From: Corallibacter vietnamensis
GTDB taxonomy: Bacteria > Bacteroidota > Bacteroidia > Flavobacteriales > Flavobacteriaceae
Assembly: GCF_039537875.1 (NCBI RefSeq)
Contig: NZ_BAABBI010000005.1
Coordinates: 1-64,000 of the forward strand
Direction: 5' to 3'
DNA length: 64,000 nt
Below are positions 51,427 to 61,405 of the stretch, in pieces. The position numbers were made by a program, and so were the translations under genes. The notes beneath the pieces were generated by a model that worked only from the letters and a program-made list of their open reading frames with translations, was not told where the DNA came from and did no database searches. How positions within the stretch are numbered: position 1 is the stretch's first letter; each line of letters starts with the position of its first letter.

Positions 51427-52301
51427 AAAAACTAGCATTATTTATTACGTTTTTAGTATTTGCAATTCAAACACAAGCGCAACACACAATTACAAAACAA
51501 GTTACTAAAACTTATATGTCTCTAAAAAGCTATAAGTTAAAATATAAGGACAAGCCTTTAACAAAAACAGACTCTTTAAACTTTCGCTTTCACAACAATG
51601 ACACCTTGGTATTAGTAACAAACTATGAATTACCTAAAGGAGTAAGTGTTCCTTACGAATACAAAGATTCAACATTTCTTAGCTTATATAAAAAAGTAGC
51701 CTTCAGAACAAATGGAGTAGATTCAACAGATAAAAAACAAACAATGCGCTATTGGAAAGAACCTATAAAAATTTATTTCTCTAATAGTGTTTCAAAAAAA
51801 ACTAAAAAGAGTTTTATGTCTTTTGCTGAAACTATAGCAAATAAGGTTGATTCATTAAGCATATCTGAAGTAAAAAAAGTAGAAGAATCTAATTATGTTA
51901 TTTACTATTTAGGCGATTATGATTATGAACCAAGACTAACAAATCAAAACGATTATTATTTAAGCTGGAACAAAAAACAACAAATATATAAATGTGGTCT
52001 AAGAATAGATACCAAAGCGCTTTTTAATGAATCTTTAATACAATACAAGTTGAGAGAACTGTTTATAGGAACACTTGGTCATTTTTATTTATCAAATGAT
52101 TTTAGTTGTGATAGTTATTTATCTAATTGCTATTCTAAAAACAAAAAATTAACACCTTTGGATATGGAGATTATAAAATACCATTATTCATATGGAATTT
52201 GTAAAGGTTCAAATTTAGAAGCGTTTGAAAAACAACACGAGCGTGCTAAAAAATCTCTTAAAAATGAAAACAGCAAAATGCGGTTCTTTCATGAGTTTTG
52301 A
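51423..52301 (+). CDS. Unknown exported protein, paralogue of the preceding gene
   Basis: The product has 292 residues. A signal peptide ends at TQAQ (about residue 20). The C-terminal half aligns with the preceding product (see there) and has extra Cys residues (CGLRID, SCDSYLSNC, GICKG) that could form disulfides. It overlaps the previous gene by 4 bases. A hairpin terminator follows the stop directly. Confidence 0.62.
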   Translation: MKKLALFITFLVFAIQTQAQHTITKQVTKTYMSLKSYKLKYKDKPLTKTDSLNFRFHNNDTLVLVTNYELPKGVSVPYEYKDSTFLSLYKKVAFRTNGVDSTDKKQTMRYWKEPIKIYFSNSVSKKTKKSFMSFAETIANKVDSLSISEVKKVEESNYVIYYLGDYDYEPRLTNQNDYYLSWNKKQQIYKCGLRIDTKALFNESLIQYKLRELFIGTLGHFYLSNDFSCDSYLSNCYSKNKKLTPLDMEIIKYHYSYGICKGSNLEAFEKQHERAKKSLKNENSKMRFFHEF

Positions 52302-52302
52302 T

Positions 52303-52332
52303 AAAAAAAGCGACCAAATTGGTCGCTTTTTT
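52303..52332. terminator. Hairpin terminator, probably bidirectional
   Basis: GCGACCAA and TTGGTCGC pair, with A runs before and T runs after. It lies between convergent stops. Confidence 0.85.
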
Positions 52333-54482
52333 TAATTAATACTGTTTTGTGAAGCTTTTACCAAACGAATAAACTCTGCTCTAAAACCATCATCATCATC
52401 TCCTCTACCTTTTTTTGCCAATGCAACTACATCATCCATACTAGCATTATTATAGTATTTTGATTGCCTTAATTGCATACCGAACAAAGCTACTGCCGAT
52501 GCAAAATTTAAGTCTTCTGAACCTTCGGAAAGTGCATCTTTTTGAACATGTACCATTTCAATACTTTTTTCTCCATCAGGTTTTTTATATCTGAATTTTA
52601 CAGTGAATAATTCATCTGAAAACCCTTCAACCGAATTGGTTGTAGTGTATTTTAAGTCGTTGACTTCTTTTAAGTAACTACTCTCAACACCAACAGGAAT
52701 CAACTCATAAAGTGCTGTAACAGTATGTCCACTTCCTAATTCTCCAGCATCTTTAGTATCATCAATAAAATCTTCGTCTGCCAACATTCTGTTTTCATAA
52801 CCAATCAATCTATAGGCTTGTACTTTTTTAGGATTGAATTCTACTTGAATTTTTACATCTTTTGCAATCGTATAAAGTGTACCTCCAAACTCTTTTCCAA
52901 AGACTTTTTGAGCCTCTTGCATATTATCAATATAAGCATGATTACCATTACCTTTATCGGCTAAAATTTCAAGCTTTGAATCTTTATAATTACCATAACC
53001 AAACCCTAAAACCGACAAAAACACTCCTGATTTTCTTTTTTCTTCAATAAGCTTCTCCATTGCCTTGTCACTCGATGCTCCAACATTAAAGTCGCCATCG
53101 GTAGCAATAATCACTCTGTTATTACCATCTTTTATAAAGTTTTCTACTGCTAATTTATAAGCTAATTCAATGCCTTCGCCTCCAGCTGTTGAGCCTCCAG
53201 ATTTTAGTTTATCTATGGCATTCATTATTGTTTCTTTGTCTTTACCTGATGTTGGTTCAAGTACAACTCCTGCTGCTCCTGCATAAACAACAATTGAAAC
53301 TTTGTCTTTTTCTCGTAACTGACTTACTAAAAGCTTAAACGCTGATTTTAATAATGGCAATTTGTTTTGAGAATTCATAGAACCTGAAACATCTATTAAA
53401 AATGTAAGATTTGAAGCCGGTAATTGTTCATTTGTATAAGTTTTGCCTTGTAATCCTATTTTAACAATTCTGGTATCGCTATTCCAAGGAGTTACTGCTG
53501 CTTCAGTATGAATTGAAAATGGATGATTGCCTTTAGGCTGTGCGTAATTATACTTAAAATAATTTATCATCTCCTCTATTTTTACCGCATTAGGATTGAT
53601 TTTTTCTCCATTATTAATCATACGTCTTACATTGCTATAAGACGCTCTATCAACATCAATTGAAAACGTTGATAAAGGGTTTTGCTTTACGGTCTCAAAA
53701 TCATTCTCTACAATGTCATCATAAGTTTCTAACTCTGATTGTTGCACACTTTTTTTAAGAATACTCTCTTTTAGTTCTTTTGGTATTTCATAACCACTAT
53801 TTTTTGTTGAGACAATAATAACTCCATAAGCACCTTGAGATCCATATAAAGCATATCCGCCAGCTCCTTTGATTACCTGTGTTTCTTTTATTTTTTTGGG
53901 AGATAAATTTGCTAATGTTTCTGCATTAGAAATTTTTCCATCTATAACAATCAGCGCTTCATTTGTTCCCTTTATAGATCGATTTCCTCGTAAAACAATT
54001 TTAGTTGACTGATTTGAATTCTTATTTTTAGAATTAATTTGTAATCCTGATACTTTACCAGACAAACCCTGAACAACATTAGGATTGCTTGAATGATTAA
54101 GGTATTCTTTTTTTATAAGATTACTTGAAGCTGTTACCTCTTTTTGGTATCGTTTAACGCCCAATGCAGTAATAACAACTTCTTCTAAAGAATTATCATC
54201 TAATTGCATAGTGATGTTTATGACATTAGAAGTTTTTACAACTCTATTTTCAGGCATATAACCAACAAATGAATACGCTAGTGTATCTCCTTTTTTAGCA
54301 TTTAAGCTATAAAAGCCATTAAAATTTGTTTGTGTACCAATGGTTGTACCTTTTACTAGAATGTTAACACCTGGCAATGGCAATCCGTTTTTATCAGAGA
54401 CTTTTCCTGTAATTAAGGTTTCTTGAGCTTTTACTTGTAGTACTAAAGTACATAGAAATACAAATTGGATAATAGTTTTCAT
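52332..54482 (-). CDS. VWA-domain protein fused to carboxypeptidase-regulatory and TonB-plug domains
   Basis: The product has 716 residues. A signal peptide ends at VKAQ (about residue 19). A carboxypeptidase-regulatory-like domain (about 21-100) carries GKVSDKNGLPLPGVNILVKG. A TonB-plug-like domain (about 105-235) carries NVVQGLSGKVSGLQI. The YfbK-type segment NPLSTFSIDVDRASYSNVRR is followed by a VWA domain with the MIDAS motif FLIDVSGSMNS, and a DUF3520-like end follows. There is no beta barrel, so it cannot be a receptor. The plug-type front was probably taken from SusC-like proteins. It is likely a surface or periplasmic adhesion/sensing protein. Confidence 0.82.
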   Translation of the reverse strand: MKTIIQFVFLCTLVLQVKAQETLITGKVSDKNGLPLPGVNILVKGTTIGTQTNFNGFYSLNAKKGDTLAYSFVGYMPENRVVKTSNVINITMQLDDNSLEEVVITALGVKRYQKEVTASSNLIKKEYLNHSSNPNVVQGLSGKVSGLQINSKNKNSNQSTKIVLRGNRSIKGTNEALIVIDGKISNAETLANLSPKKIKETQVIKGAGGYALYGSQGAYGVIIVSTKNSGYEIPKELKESILKKSVQQSELETYDDIVENDFETVKQNPLSTFSIDVDRASYSNVRRMINNGEKINPNAVKIEEMINYFKYNYAQPKGNHPFSIHTEAAVTPWNSDTRIVKIGLQGKTYTNEQLPASNLTFLIDVSGSMNSQNKLPLLKSAFKLLVSQLREKDKVSIVVYAGAAGVVLEPTSGKDKETIMNAIDKLKSGGSTAGGEGIELAYKLAVENFIKDGNNRVIIATDGDFNVGASSDKAMEKLIEEKRKSGVFLSVLGFGYGNYKDSKLEILADKGNGNHAYIDNMQEAQKVFGKEFGGTLYTIAKDVKIQVEFNPKKVQAYRLIGYENRMLADEDFIDDTKDAGELGSGHTVTALYELIPVGVESSYLKEVNDLKYTTTNSVEGFSDELFTVKFRYKKPDGEKSIEMVHVQKDALSEGSEDLNFASAVALFGMQLRQSKYYNNASMDDVVALAKKGRGDDDDGFRAEFIRLVKASQNSIN

Positions 54483-54615
54483 GGTTATGTGATTTTAAGT
54501 TTTCATAAAACTAAAACCTCACAACCTACTTAAAAAGCACTAATGAGTAACAACACTGCTTGGTTGAGTAAACACACATTAAAAAAACATAAACGTTAAT
54601 AAAACACTGATGTGC

Positions 54616-56379
54616 TTAATTAATATTTGTGCTATAAGGAAATAATAATTGAATGCCCTTTTTTTGTGTTAATGCTTTTATTCTCTTGTAAGTTTCATAA
54701 TTTTCAGCTCCCATTTCTTCTTTTAAAATGGTTTCTTTGGCTTTAACCAACCCAAAGTCTTGTAGCATTTTATCTAAATCTTTTTCAAAAACTGGTAATT
54801 CCTTAATAGTAAAATCTTCAATTTGCGCATATTCAGAAGCTCGTTGTATGGCTAAATCTAAACCTCCTAACTGATCAACCAGTCCAATATTTAACGCTTC
54901 TTGTCCAGTCCAAACACGCCCTTGAGCTATGGTTTCAACCTGTTCTCTAGTAAGATTTCTTCCTTGAGAAACACGTGTTGAAAATAATTCGTAGATATCC
55001 AAAACGCCTTCTTTAATATAAGCTCTTTGGTTATCATCTAAACGCTCAAAAAAGCTATAGGTTACCGCGTTTTTATTGGTAACTACTTGTTCTGCGTTAA
55101 TTCCTAAATTATCTGCTAACTCTTTTCCGTTTGGCAACACACCAAAAACACCAATACTTCCTGTTATGGTTGTAGGTTCTGCTATAATTTCATTAGCATT
55201 TGAAGCTATGTAATAGCCGCCTGATGCTGCTAAATCTCCCATACTTACTATTACAGGTTTTACTTGCTTTGTTAATTCTATTTCTCGCCAAATAAGTTCA
55301 CTAGCTAACGCACTTCCACCTGGTGAATTTACACGAAGTACTACCGCTTTCACTCTATCATCATTTCTAGCGCTTTCTAAAGCTCTATTTACTGCACCTT
55401 GACCAACTGTAGTTTGATCGCCTTCGCCATAAATAATTTCACCTTGAGCATAAATAACTGCTATTTTATTTTTGCTGTATTTAGAACCTAGCTTTGTAGC
55501 TGCATGTTCAGCATAATCTTCAATTGTTATAAACCTTAAATTGTCACTACTTGAAATACCTACGGCATTTTTTATACCATTTAAATACTCGTCATAATAT
55601 CCTATTCTATCAATTAACCCTGATTTTAATGCTAGTTTAGGAGTTCTTGCTAATAAACTATCTGCTATTTGGTGTAATGATTCTACAGGAATATCTCTAC
55701 TTTCTGATATATCAGATTTTAACGTACTCCATAATGAATTTAAGTACGAATAAATTTGCTCTCGGTTGTTTTCGCTCATCTCACTTTCTAAAAATGGCTC
55801 TACAGCACTTTTATACTTTCCTAAACGAACAACTTCCATTCGCACTCCTGTTTTTTCTTGAAAATCTTTAAAATATAGCTGCTCTGAATATAAACCCTTA
55901 AACTCCATCATCCCTGCTGGATTTAAATATATAGTATCAGCAACAGAGCTTAAATAGTAATCTTTTTGTGAATATATATCTGCGTAGGCTACAATAAACT
56001 TTCCTGATTTTTTAAAATTTAACAGTGCTTTTCTTAATGCACTTACTTGAGAAATTCCTGCATCTACCATGTTATTTGTTATAGAAATACCTTGTATATT
56101 ACTATCAGTTGCAGCATAGTTTATAGCATCTATAAGATTAAACAAGCCGTTTTTTTCATTCTCATTTAAAAAAGTGTATTCCTTAAAATTAGTTTTTCCG
56201 GCATAATCATTAATTGGGAAATCTAATTGTAATTCTAAAACAGAATTTGTTCTTACTTGTACAATATTATTATCAGCTGAACCGAATAGTGCTCCTAAAA
56301 ATATGAGTCCGAAGAAGCTAATAATTAAAAATACAATAATACCTACTACGGTTGATAATACGCGTTTTAAAAAGTTCAT
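54616..56379 (-). CDS. sppA: Signal peptide peptidase SppA, 67K type
   Basis: The product has 587 residues. One N-terminal membrane helix is followed by two tandem crotonase-like protease domains. The nucleophile is the Ser in MGDLAASGGYYIA, and the catalytic Lys comes from the N-terminal domain (about residue 180-190, MEVVRLGKYKSAVEPF). It digests left-over signal peptides at the membrane. It begins 10 bases after menE and is the last gene of the menC operon. Confidence 0.92.
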   Translation of the reverse strand: MNFLKRVLSTVVGIIVFLIISFFGLIFLGALFGSADNNIVQVRTNSVLELQLDFPINDYAGKTNFKEYTFLNENEKNGLFNLIDAINYAATDSNIQGISITNNMVDAGISQVSALRKALLNFKKSGKFIVAYADIYSQKDYYLSSVADTIYLNPAGMMEFKGLYSEQLYFKDFQEKTGVRMEVVRLGKYKSAVEPFLESEMSENNREQIYSYLNSLWSTLKSDISESRDIPVESLHQIADSLLARTPKLALKSGLIDRIGYYDEYLNGIKNAVGISSSDNLRFITIEDYAEHAATKLGSKYSKNKIAVIYAQGEIIYGEGDQTTVGQGAVNRALESARNDDRVKAVVLRVNSPGGSALASELIWREIELTKQVKPVIVSMGDLAASGGYYIASNANEIIAEPTTITGSIGVFGVLPNGKELADNLGINAEQVVTNKNAVTYSFFERLDDNQRAYIKEGVLDIYELFSTRVSQGRNLTREQVETIAQGRVWTGQEALNIGLVDQLGGLDLAIQRASEYAQIEDFTIKELPVFEKDLDKMLQDFGLVKAKETILKEEMGAENYETYKRIKALTQKKGIQLLFPYSTNIN

Positions 56380-56389
56380 ATACTTTATT

Positions 56390-57451
56390 TTATAAGTCTA
56401 TTTTTTCTAATGTTTTTTTACGATGGATTTTACCTGTTTTAGTTTCTTCAAATTTAGATGTATAAAAAATTTGCTTTGGCTTTTCATAAGCATTTAAACT
56501 TTTAAACACTTCAGGTTTTAAGTTTTTTTCTTCGCCTTCTATGATTAGTATAAGTTTATTTCCTAATGTTTCATCTAATATTGAGCTTACAAAAAATCGG
56601 TTACTAATATGCTTTTGAAGCTTTGTTTCTATTTGTTCTGGAAACAATTTAACACCTCCAGAATTAATCACATTATCAATACGTCCTAACCAGTCAAAAG
56701 TTGTTTTAGAGTGTAGTATTACAACATCATTTGTTACAATGCTTTCTTCTTGCAATTTTGGTGCTGATATTACCAGACACTCTCTATCATCTTGAGATAT
56801 TTTTATTCCAGGCAACACTTTATAAGGTGTTGTTTTTTTTATATGATTGATTTTTTTTAGTGCAATATGCGTGACAGTTTCTGTCATACCATAAGTTTGA
56901 TATACATAAGGCTTTATACTTTGAATTTGTAGTAGTAACGCATCAGAAATAGCTGCTCCACCAACTATTATTGTTTTTATATGCTGAAGGTTACTCATGT
57001 TTTTTTGAAGTTGCATTGGTACCATGGCACAAAAATCATAGTGCTTTTTTGTACTAAACTCTAAATGTGTCGCAGGTTTTACAATATCAATTTCTAAACC
57101 TAAAATCATTGCTCTTACTAACATCATTCGGCCTGCAATAAAGTTTGCTGGTAAACAATGTAAGGCTGTATCTCCTGGTTTTAAATTAAAAAAATCACCT
57201 GTAGCAATGGCTGAATTTACCATGGCTTGTTTAGATATTTCAATTAATTTAGGAGCTGCTGTTGATCCTGATGTTTTTGTAATTATATAAGGCTTTTCGT
57301 CTAACCAATCATTTAGAAAAACACCTATTTTTTGTTCAAAATCATCTCCTTCTTTTATAAAACTATAAGCAACTTCTGATAAGTCAGATAAAGAATAGTA
57401 ACGTCCGTTTAGTTTAAACCTGTTATGTATGTTATTATATGTAGGTATCAC
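56390..57451 (-). CDS. menE: O-succinylbenzoate-CoA ligase
   Basis: The product has 353 residues from a GTG start at 57449-57451, shorter than most acyl-CoA ligases, as is typical of the flavobacterial MenE. The ATP-binding loop ITKTSGSTAAPK and YQTYGMTETVTHIAL are clear AMP-forming ligase motifs, and GRIDNVINSGGVKLFPEQIE and TGKIHRKK complete the C-terminal part. It activates O-succinylbenzoate in menaquinone synthesis. The GTG start lies 4 bases after the upstream CPBP gene. Confidence 0.88.
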   Translation of the reverse strand: MIPTYNNIHNRFKLNGRYYSLSDLSEVAYSFIKEGDDFEQKIGVFLNDWLDEKPYIITKTSGSTAAPKLIEISKQAMVNSAIATGDFFNLKPGDTALHCLPANFIAGRMMLVRAMILGLEIDIVKPATHLEFSTKKHYDFCAMVPMQLQKNMSNLQHIKTIIVGGAAISDALLLQIQSIKPYVYQTYGMTETVTHIALKKINHIKKTTPYKVLPGIKISQDDRECLVISAPKLQEESIVTNDVVILHSKTTFDWLGRIDNVINSGGVKLFPEQIETKLQKHISNRFFVSSILDETLGNKLILIIEGEEKNLKPEVFKSLNAYEKPKQIFYTSKFEETKTGKIHRKKTLEKIDL

Positions 57452-57455
57452 AATT

Positions 57456-58412
57456 TTATTCTAAAGTTTTATAATCTTCATTTTTTTGTTTTTCTACAGT
57501 GCCCAGTAGTTTGTCTTTCCAATTTGTCCATTTATAAACCTTTGAAAATACAAATAACAGTAAAGGAAACACTACAAAAACTGGCATAAATATATCTATA
57601 AAACCAGCTGCTGTAGGACTTGATATATCTTTAAATACAGAATGTGTTTGCAGTGCAGTCCAATCTGCAGTAACTAACAAGGCTGTAAATAAATTATTTG
57701 CTGCGTGAAACCCTAAAGCGAGTTCTAGGCCTTCATCCATTAGTGTGATAATTCCTAAAAACAAACCTGTACCTATGTAGTAAATCATTACAGTATAACC
57801 TAGTTGACTTACTTCTGGATTTGCAATATGCATAAGTCCAAAAACCACAGAAGTTGTTAATAATGGAATCCATTTTGAATTGGTAAGTACTCCTATACCT
57901 TGCATGAAATATCCTCTAAAAAGATACTCTTCAAAACTAGTTTGAAGCGGGATTAATAGTATGGCTATAACACAAAGAATTAAAAAAGGTACTAATTTAA
58001 AATTGAGAACATAATTCTCTGGTGATGAAAAATAATCTAGAAAAACAAAGCCAGAACTAACTACACCCCAAAGTAAAAATGCAAACCAAAAGCGTTTCCA
58101 GTCTATTTTAGACCTTGCTGTTGTTAGGGCTCTTAAGGACTGTTTATGTAAAAATTTCGCAACCAAAATGACACCCAACAAACCTGCAGCAAAAGACAGT
58201 AACATTAAAAACAGGTTTAAGTTAGGTTCTAAAACCGTCATAAGTTTTTGTTCATCCATGCCCATAATAGATTCACCCTCTTGCATCGCTTTTAAAACGG
58301 CTGCTATAGTGAATGGTATCTGACCTATTATTACTGCAAAAATTATGATTAGTGTACCAATTAAATATCGCCACCAATCGTGTAGTCCCTTATATGCTTG
58401 TGCTATATACAT
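57456..58412 (-). CDS. CPBP-family intramembrane protease
   Basis: The product has 318 residues with eight hydrophobic helices. The catalytic motifs are present: SFEEYLFRGYFMQ (EExxxR), FGLMHIANPE and FHAANNLFTA. The family (Rce1/CPBP) are glutamic intramembrane endopeptidases; its role here is unknown. Its position between menC and menE suggests only shared transcription. Confidence 0.87.
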   Translation of the reverse strand: MYIAQAYKGLHDWWRYLIGTLIIIFAVIIGQIPFTIAAVLKAMQEGESIMGMDEQKLMTVLEPNLNLFLMLLSFAAGLLGVILVAKFLHKQSLRALTTARSKIDWKRFWFAFLLWGVVSSGFVFLDYFSSPENYVLNFKLVPFLILCVIAILLIPLQTSFEEYLFRGYFMQGIGVLTNSKWIPLLTTSVVFGLMHIANPEVSQLGYTVMIYYIGTGLFLGIITLMDEGLELALGFHAANNLFTALLVTADWTALQTHSVFKDISSPTAAGFIDIFMPVFVVFPLLLFVFSKVYKWTNWKDKLLGTVEKQKNEDYKTLE

Positions 58413-58414
58413 GT

Positions 58415-59449
58415 TTATAAGTTAAAGTTCCAATTCAAATTTTTATCATACTGCAATTCACCTTGTTTTACAACTAGTGGGCTTTCAAAATTATTGGTAA
58501 ATAGACTACCTGTTCCCAACCCTTGCGGCATATGACTGTTTAAAGTGTAGGTCCATTGTGCAATGGCATTTAGCCCTACATTACTTTCTAATGCGCTAGT
58601 TATCCACCAACCTATATTTTGAGTTTCAGCAAACGTAATCCATTCTTGACTACCTTTCCAACCACCAACAAAACTAGGTTTTAAAATAATATATTGCGGT
58701 TGAATAGTTTGTAGCAGTTCTTGCTTTTTTGTTACATCAAAAATCCCTATTAATTCTTCATCTAATGCTATTGGTAAAGGTGTCTGGCTACATAATTTTG
58801 CCATACAATCAATATTACCTTGCTTGATTGGTTGCTCAATAGAATGTAAATCTAATTCTGATAAGCGCTTTAATTTTTCTAATGCTTCTTCTTCTGAAAA
58901 AGCACCATTAGCATCAACTCGCAATTCTATGTCAGCTTTTGAAAACTCTTTTCTAATAGACTTAAGCAAATTGTATTCCGTTAGAAAATCAATAGCACCA
59001 ATCTTCATTTTAATACAACTAAAACCCGCTTCTATTTTATCAGTAATTTGACGTTTCATAAAGGCTTCATCGCCCATCCATATTAAACCATTTATGGAAA
59101 TAAAAGCTTCTCCTCTAGTAAATTTTGAAGGAAATAAATTAAAATCATTAACACTTTTAAGAGATTTAAAAGCCATTTCTAATCCAAATTGAATACTAGG
59201 AAACTCTCTATTAGCAGTATAAAGCTCCTGCAAACCTAAATGAATATTTTGGCATGTCCAGTTTAGCTGCTGTTCATAATCAGGTCTATCATCAGCGCTC
59301 AAACCTCGTAAAATACCGCATTCGCCAATACCCTTTTGGTTTTGATGCTCTAAAATCAAAAACCAAGTTTCCTTGGTTTTCAAAATTCCTCTAGATGTTC
59401 CGCTAGGTTGCTTAAACTCTAAAATATGCTTGTGGTAGGTTGCTGTCAT
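58415..59449 (-). CDS. menC: O-succinylbenzoate synthase
   Basis: The product has 344 residues from the ATG at 59447-59449; a start 9 bases upstream is equally possible. It has the enolase-superfamily fold with the catalytic Lys in CIKMKIGAIDF, metal ligands in LRVDANGAF, SIEQPI and ALDEELI, and a second Lys in YIILKPSFVGG. It dehydrates the SHCHC intermediate to O-succinylbenzoate. It is the first gene of menC-CPBP-menE-sppA. Confidence 0.9.
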   Translation of the reverse strand: MTATYHKHILEFKQPSGTSRGILKTKETWFLILEHQNQKGIGECGILRGLSADDRPDYEQQLNWTCQNIHLGLQELYTANREFPSIQFGLEMAFKSLKSVNDFNLFPSKFTRGEAFISINGLIWMGDEAFMKRQITDKIEAGFSCIKMKIGAIDFLTEYNLLKSIRKEFSKADIELRVDANGAFSEEEALEKLKRLSELDLHSIEQPIKQGNIDCMAKLCSQTPLPIALDEELIGIFDVTKKQELLQTIQPQYIILKPSFVGGWKGSQEWITFAETQNIGWWITSALESNVGLNAIAQWTYTLNSHMPQGLGTGSLFTNNFESPLVVKQGELQYDKNLNWNFNL

Positions 59450-59507
59450 AGTCTGCATCAAAAATACTTAAATTATTTTGTACTTTAGGCTACATAATTT
59501 GATTACT

Positions 59508-60422
59508 ATGCCAGAGTTTCCTAATATTATTCATTTTGCTATTCCGTTTTTTGTAATATCCATGCTTCTTGAGCTTTATGTGACTACTCGCGAAGCTTAT
59601 AAGGAAACTAAAGGTTACGAGCTTAAGGATGCTTTTGCCTCTATTGCTATGGGTTTAGGAAATGTTTTTTTAGGCTTTTTTAGTAAAGCTATTGTACTCC
59701 TAGCATTTTTTTGGATTTATGAAAATTATAGACTTTTTACAATTCCGGTAACTTGGTGGAGTTTTATACTAATATTCTTTGCTGATGATTTTTCTTATTA
59801 CTGGTTTCATAGAGTTTCTCACGAAAGCAGACTTTTTTGGGCATCTCATGTGGTGCATCATTCTTCTGAACATTATAATTTAAGCACTGCTTTAAGGCAA
59901 ACATGGTCTGGCGGATTTTATTCTTTTATATTCTGGTTATGGATGCCGCTTATTGGTTTTCATCCAGGTATGATTTTATTACAAATGTCTATAAGTTTAT
60001 TATACCAATTTTGGATTCATACCGAAGCGATAAACAAACTCCCTAAATGGTTTGAAGTTGTTATGAATACACCTTCGCACCACAGAGTGCATCATGGTAG
60101 CAATCCTATTTATTTAGATAGAAATCATGCAGGTATTTTAATAATTTGGGATAAACTATTTGGCACATTTCAGCCAGAACTAGAAGAAGAAAAAGTTACC
60201 TACGGTTTAGTAAAAAACATAAATACTTTCAACCCAATAAAGATAGCCTTTATAGAATGGATTAATATGTTCAAGGATGCTTTTTCGGGTAAAAAATCGC
60301 TTAAAAACAGAATTTTATATTTATTGAAACCTCCTGGTTGGACTCATGATGGTACTGGAAAATTAAGTGATGACCTTCGTAAAGAATGGTTAAAATCTAA
60401 CCCAATAGATAAAAACTACTGA
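59508..60422 (+). CDS. Sterol desaturase-family (fatty acid hydroxylase) protein
   Basis: The product has 304 residues from the ATG at 59508. It has four or more membrane helices and three His clusters: HRVSHES, HVVHHSSEHYN and HHRVHHGSN. This is the di-iron hydroxylase fold used on sterols, carotenoids and fatty acids. The substrate is unknown; a lipid or carotenoid is possible. An in-frame TTG upstream at 59478 was rejected because it gives a poor N-terminus. Confidence 0.85.
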   Translation: MPEFPNIIHFAIPFFVISMLLELYVTTREAYKETKGYELKDAFASIAMGLGNVFLGFFSKAIVLLAFFWIYENYRLFTIPVTWWSFILIFFADDFSYYWFHRVSHESRLFWASHVVHHSSEHYNLSTALRQTWSGGFYSFIFWLWMPLIGFHPGMILLQMSISLLYQFWIHTEAINKLPKWFEVVMNTPSHHRVHHGSNPIYLDRNHAGILIIWDKLFGTFQPELEEEKVTYGLVKNINTFNPIKIAFIEWINMFKDAFSGKKSLKNRILYLLKPPGWTHDGTGKLSDDLRKEWLKSNPIDKNY

Positions 60423-60488
60423 CAATTATCATATACAGTTTCCTAAAAAACCTTTAATTTTATAGTATAATCATTTCAAAGAAAAAAA

Positions 60489-61337
60489 ATGAAGAATATA
60501 CTATTACCTACCGATTTTTCTGACAATTCATGGAAAGCGATTTCATACGCTTTAGAACTGCTAAAAGATGCTGAATGTACATTTTATTTAATGCATTCAT
60601 ATGAGCCTCAAGTTGCTGCTCCATCAACAGCGGTTACTTCTAAACGCGCAAACTCTATAATTATGGAGTCTATGAAAAGTGAAGCTGTTTCTGGACTAAA
60701 TAAATTAAAAAAACAAATAGATGCCTTACCTAAAAATGAGAATCATACGTTTAAAACCTCTATAGTTAATGACTACTTTACAAGTGCTGTAAAAACTAAA
60801 GTAAAAGAGCACAGTATTGATGCTGTAATTTTAGGAACAAAAGGTGCTAGCGGCCTAAAAGAAGTGACTTTAGGTAGCAACACTGCAGGTTTAATTGGTA
60901 AGTTAACCTGCCCAATTATTGCTGTACCTTCTAATGTGGTATTTAATGACATTAATGAAATTGGTTTTGCTGTAGACTACTCTATAAATTCTTATACCAA
61001 TGGTTTAAACCTATTAAAAGCGCTAGCTGAACATTTTGAAGCACAAGTTTCTGTGGTTCATATTTTAAAAGATAAAGCTTTAACACCTGAAAAAGCGTCT
61101 AGTAAAGAGAAACTTATCGCGTATTTAAAACCAGTACCAACTCATTTTTATCAATTAACTGATGTCTCAGTAGCAAAAGGAACTCGTATTTTTAGTGAAA
61201 GTAGAAAGTTAGATATGATGTGTGTCATTGCTAAAAAACACAATTTCTTTGAAAAGTTATTTAATAAAAGCCAGAGTAAATCTATAAGTCACCACGCTAA
61301 AGTACCTCTCATTATTTTTAATGAAGCGTCGTTTTAA
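60489..61337 (+). CDS. Universal stress protein, two-domain
   Basis: The product has 282 residues. It has tandem USP folds: the first starts MKNILLPTDFSDNSWKAISYA and ends with LGTKGASGLKEVTLGSNTAG and TCPIIAVPSN, the ATP-binding glycine pattern. The second domain is degenerate, ending in KVPLIIF. It is monocistronic with a terminator behind it. Its role is in stress response; no specific ligand can be named. Confidence 0.88.
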   Translation: MKNILLPTDFSDNSWKAISYALELLKDAECTFYLMHSYEPQVAAPSTAVTSKRANSIIMESMKSEAVSGLNKLKKQIDALPKNENHTFKTSIVNDYFTSAVKTKVKEHSIDAVILGTKGASGLKEVTLGSNTAGLIGKLTCPIIAVPSNVVFNDINEIGFAVDYSINSYTNGLNLLKALAEHFEAQVSVVHILKDKALTPEKASSKEKLIAYLKPVPTHFYQLTDVSVAKGTRIFSESRKLDMMCVIAKKHNFFEKLFNKSQSKSISHHAKVPLIIFNEASF

Positions 61338-61340
61338 AAC

Positions 61341-61374
61341 AAAAAAATCTACTAGTTGCTAGTAGATTTTTTTT
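61341..61374 (+). terminator. Rho-independent terminator after the stress-protein gene
   Basis: ATCTACTAG and CTAGTAGAT pair around TTG, with A and T runs. Confidence 0.82.
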
Positions 61375-61405
61375 TAAGGTTAATTAATAATATTTTATCA
61401 ATACG

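Noticed and set aside
59478..59507. TTG start for the sterol desaturase-type gene
   Set aside because: The added residues do not fit the family and the ATG at 59508 is in good position.
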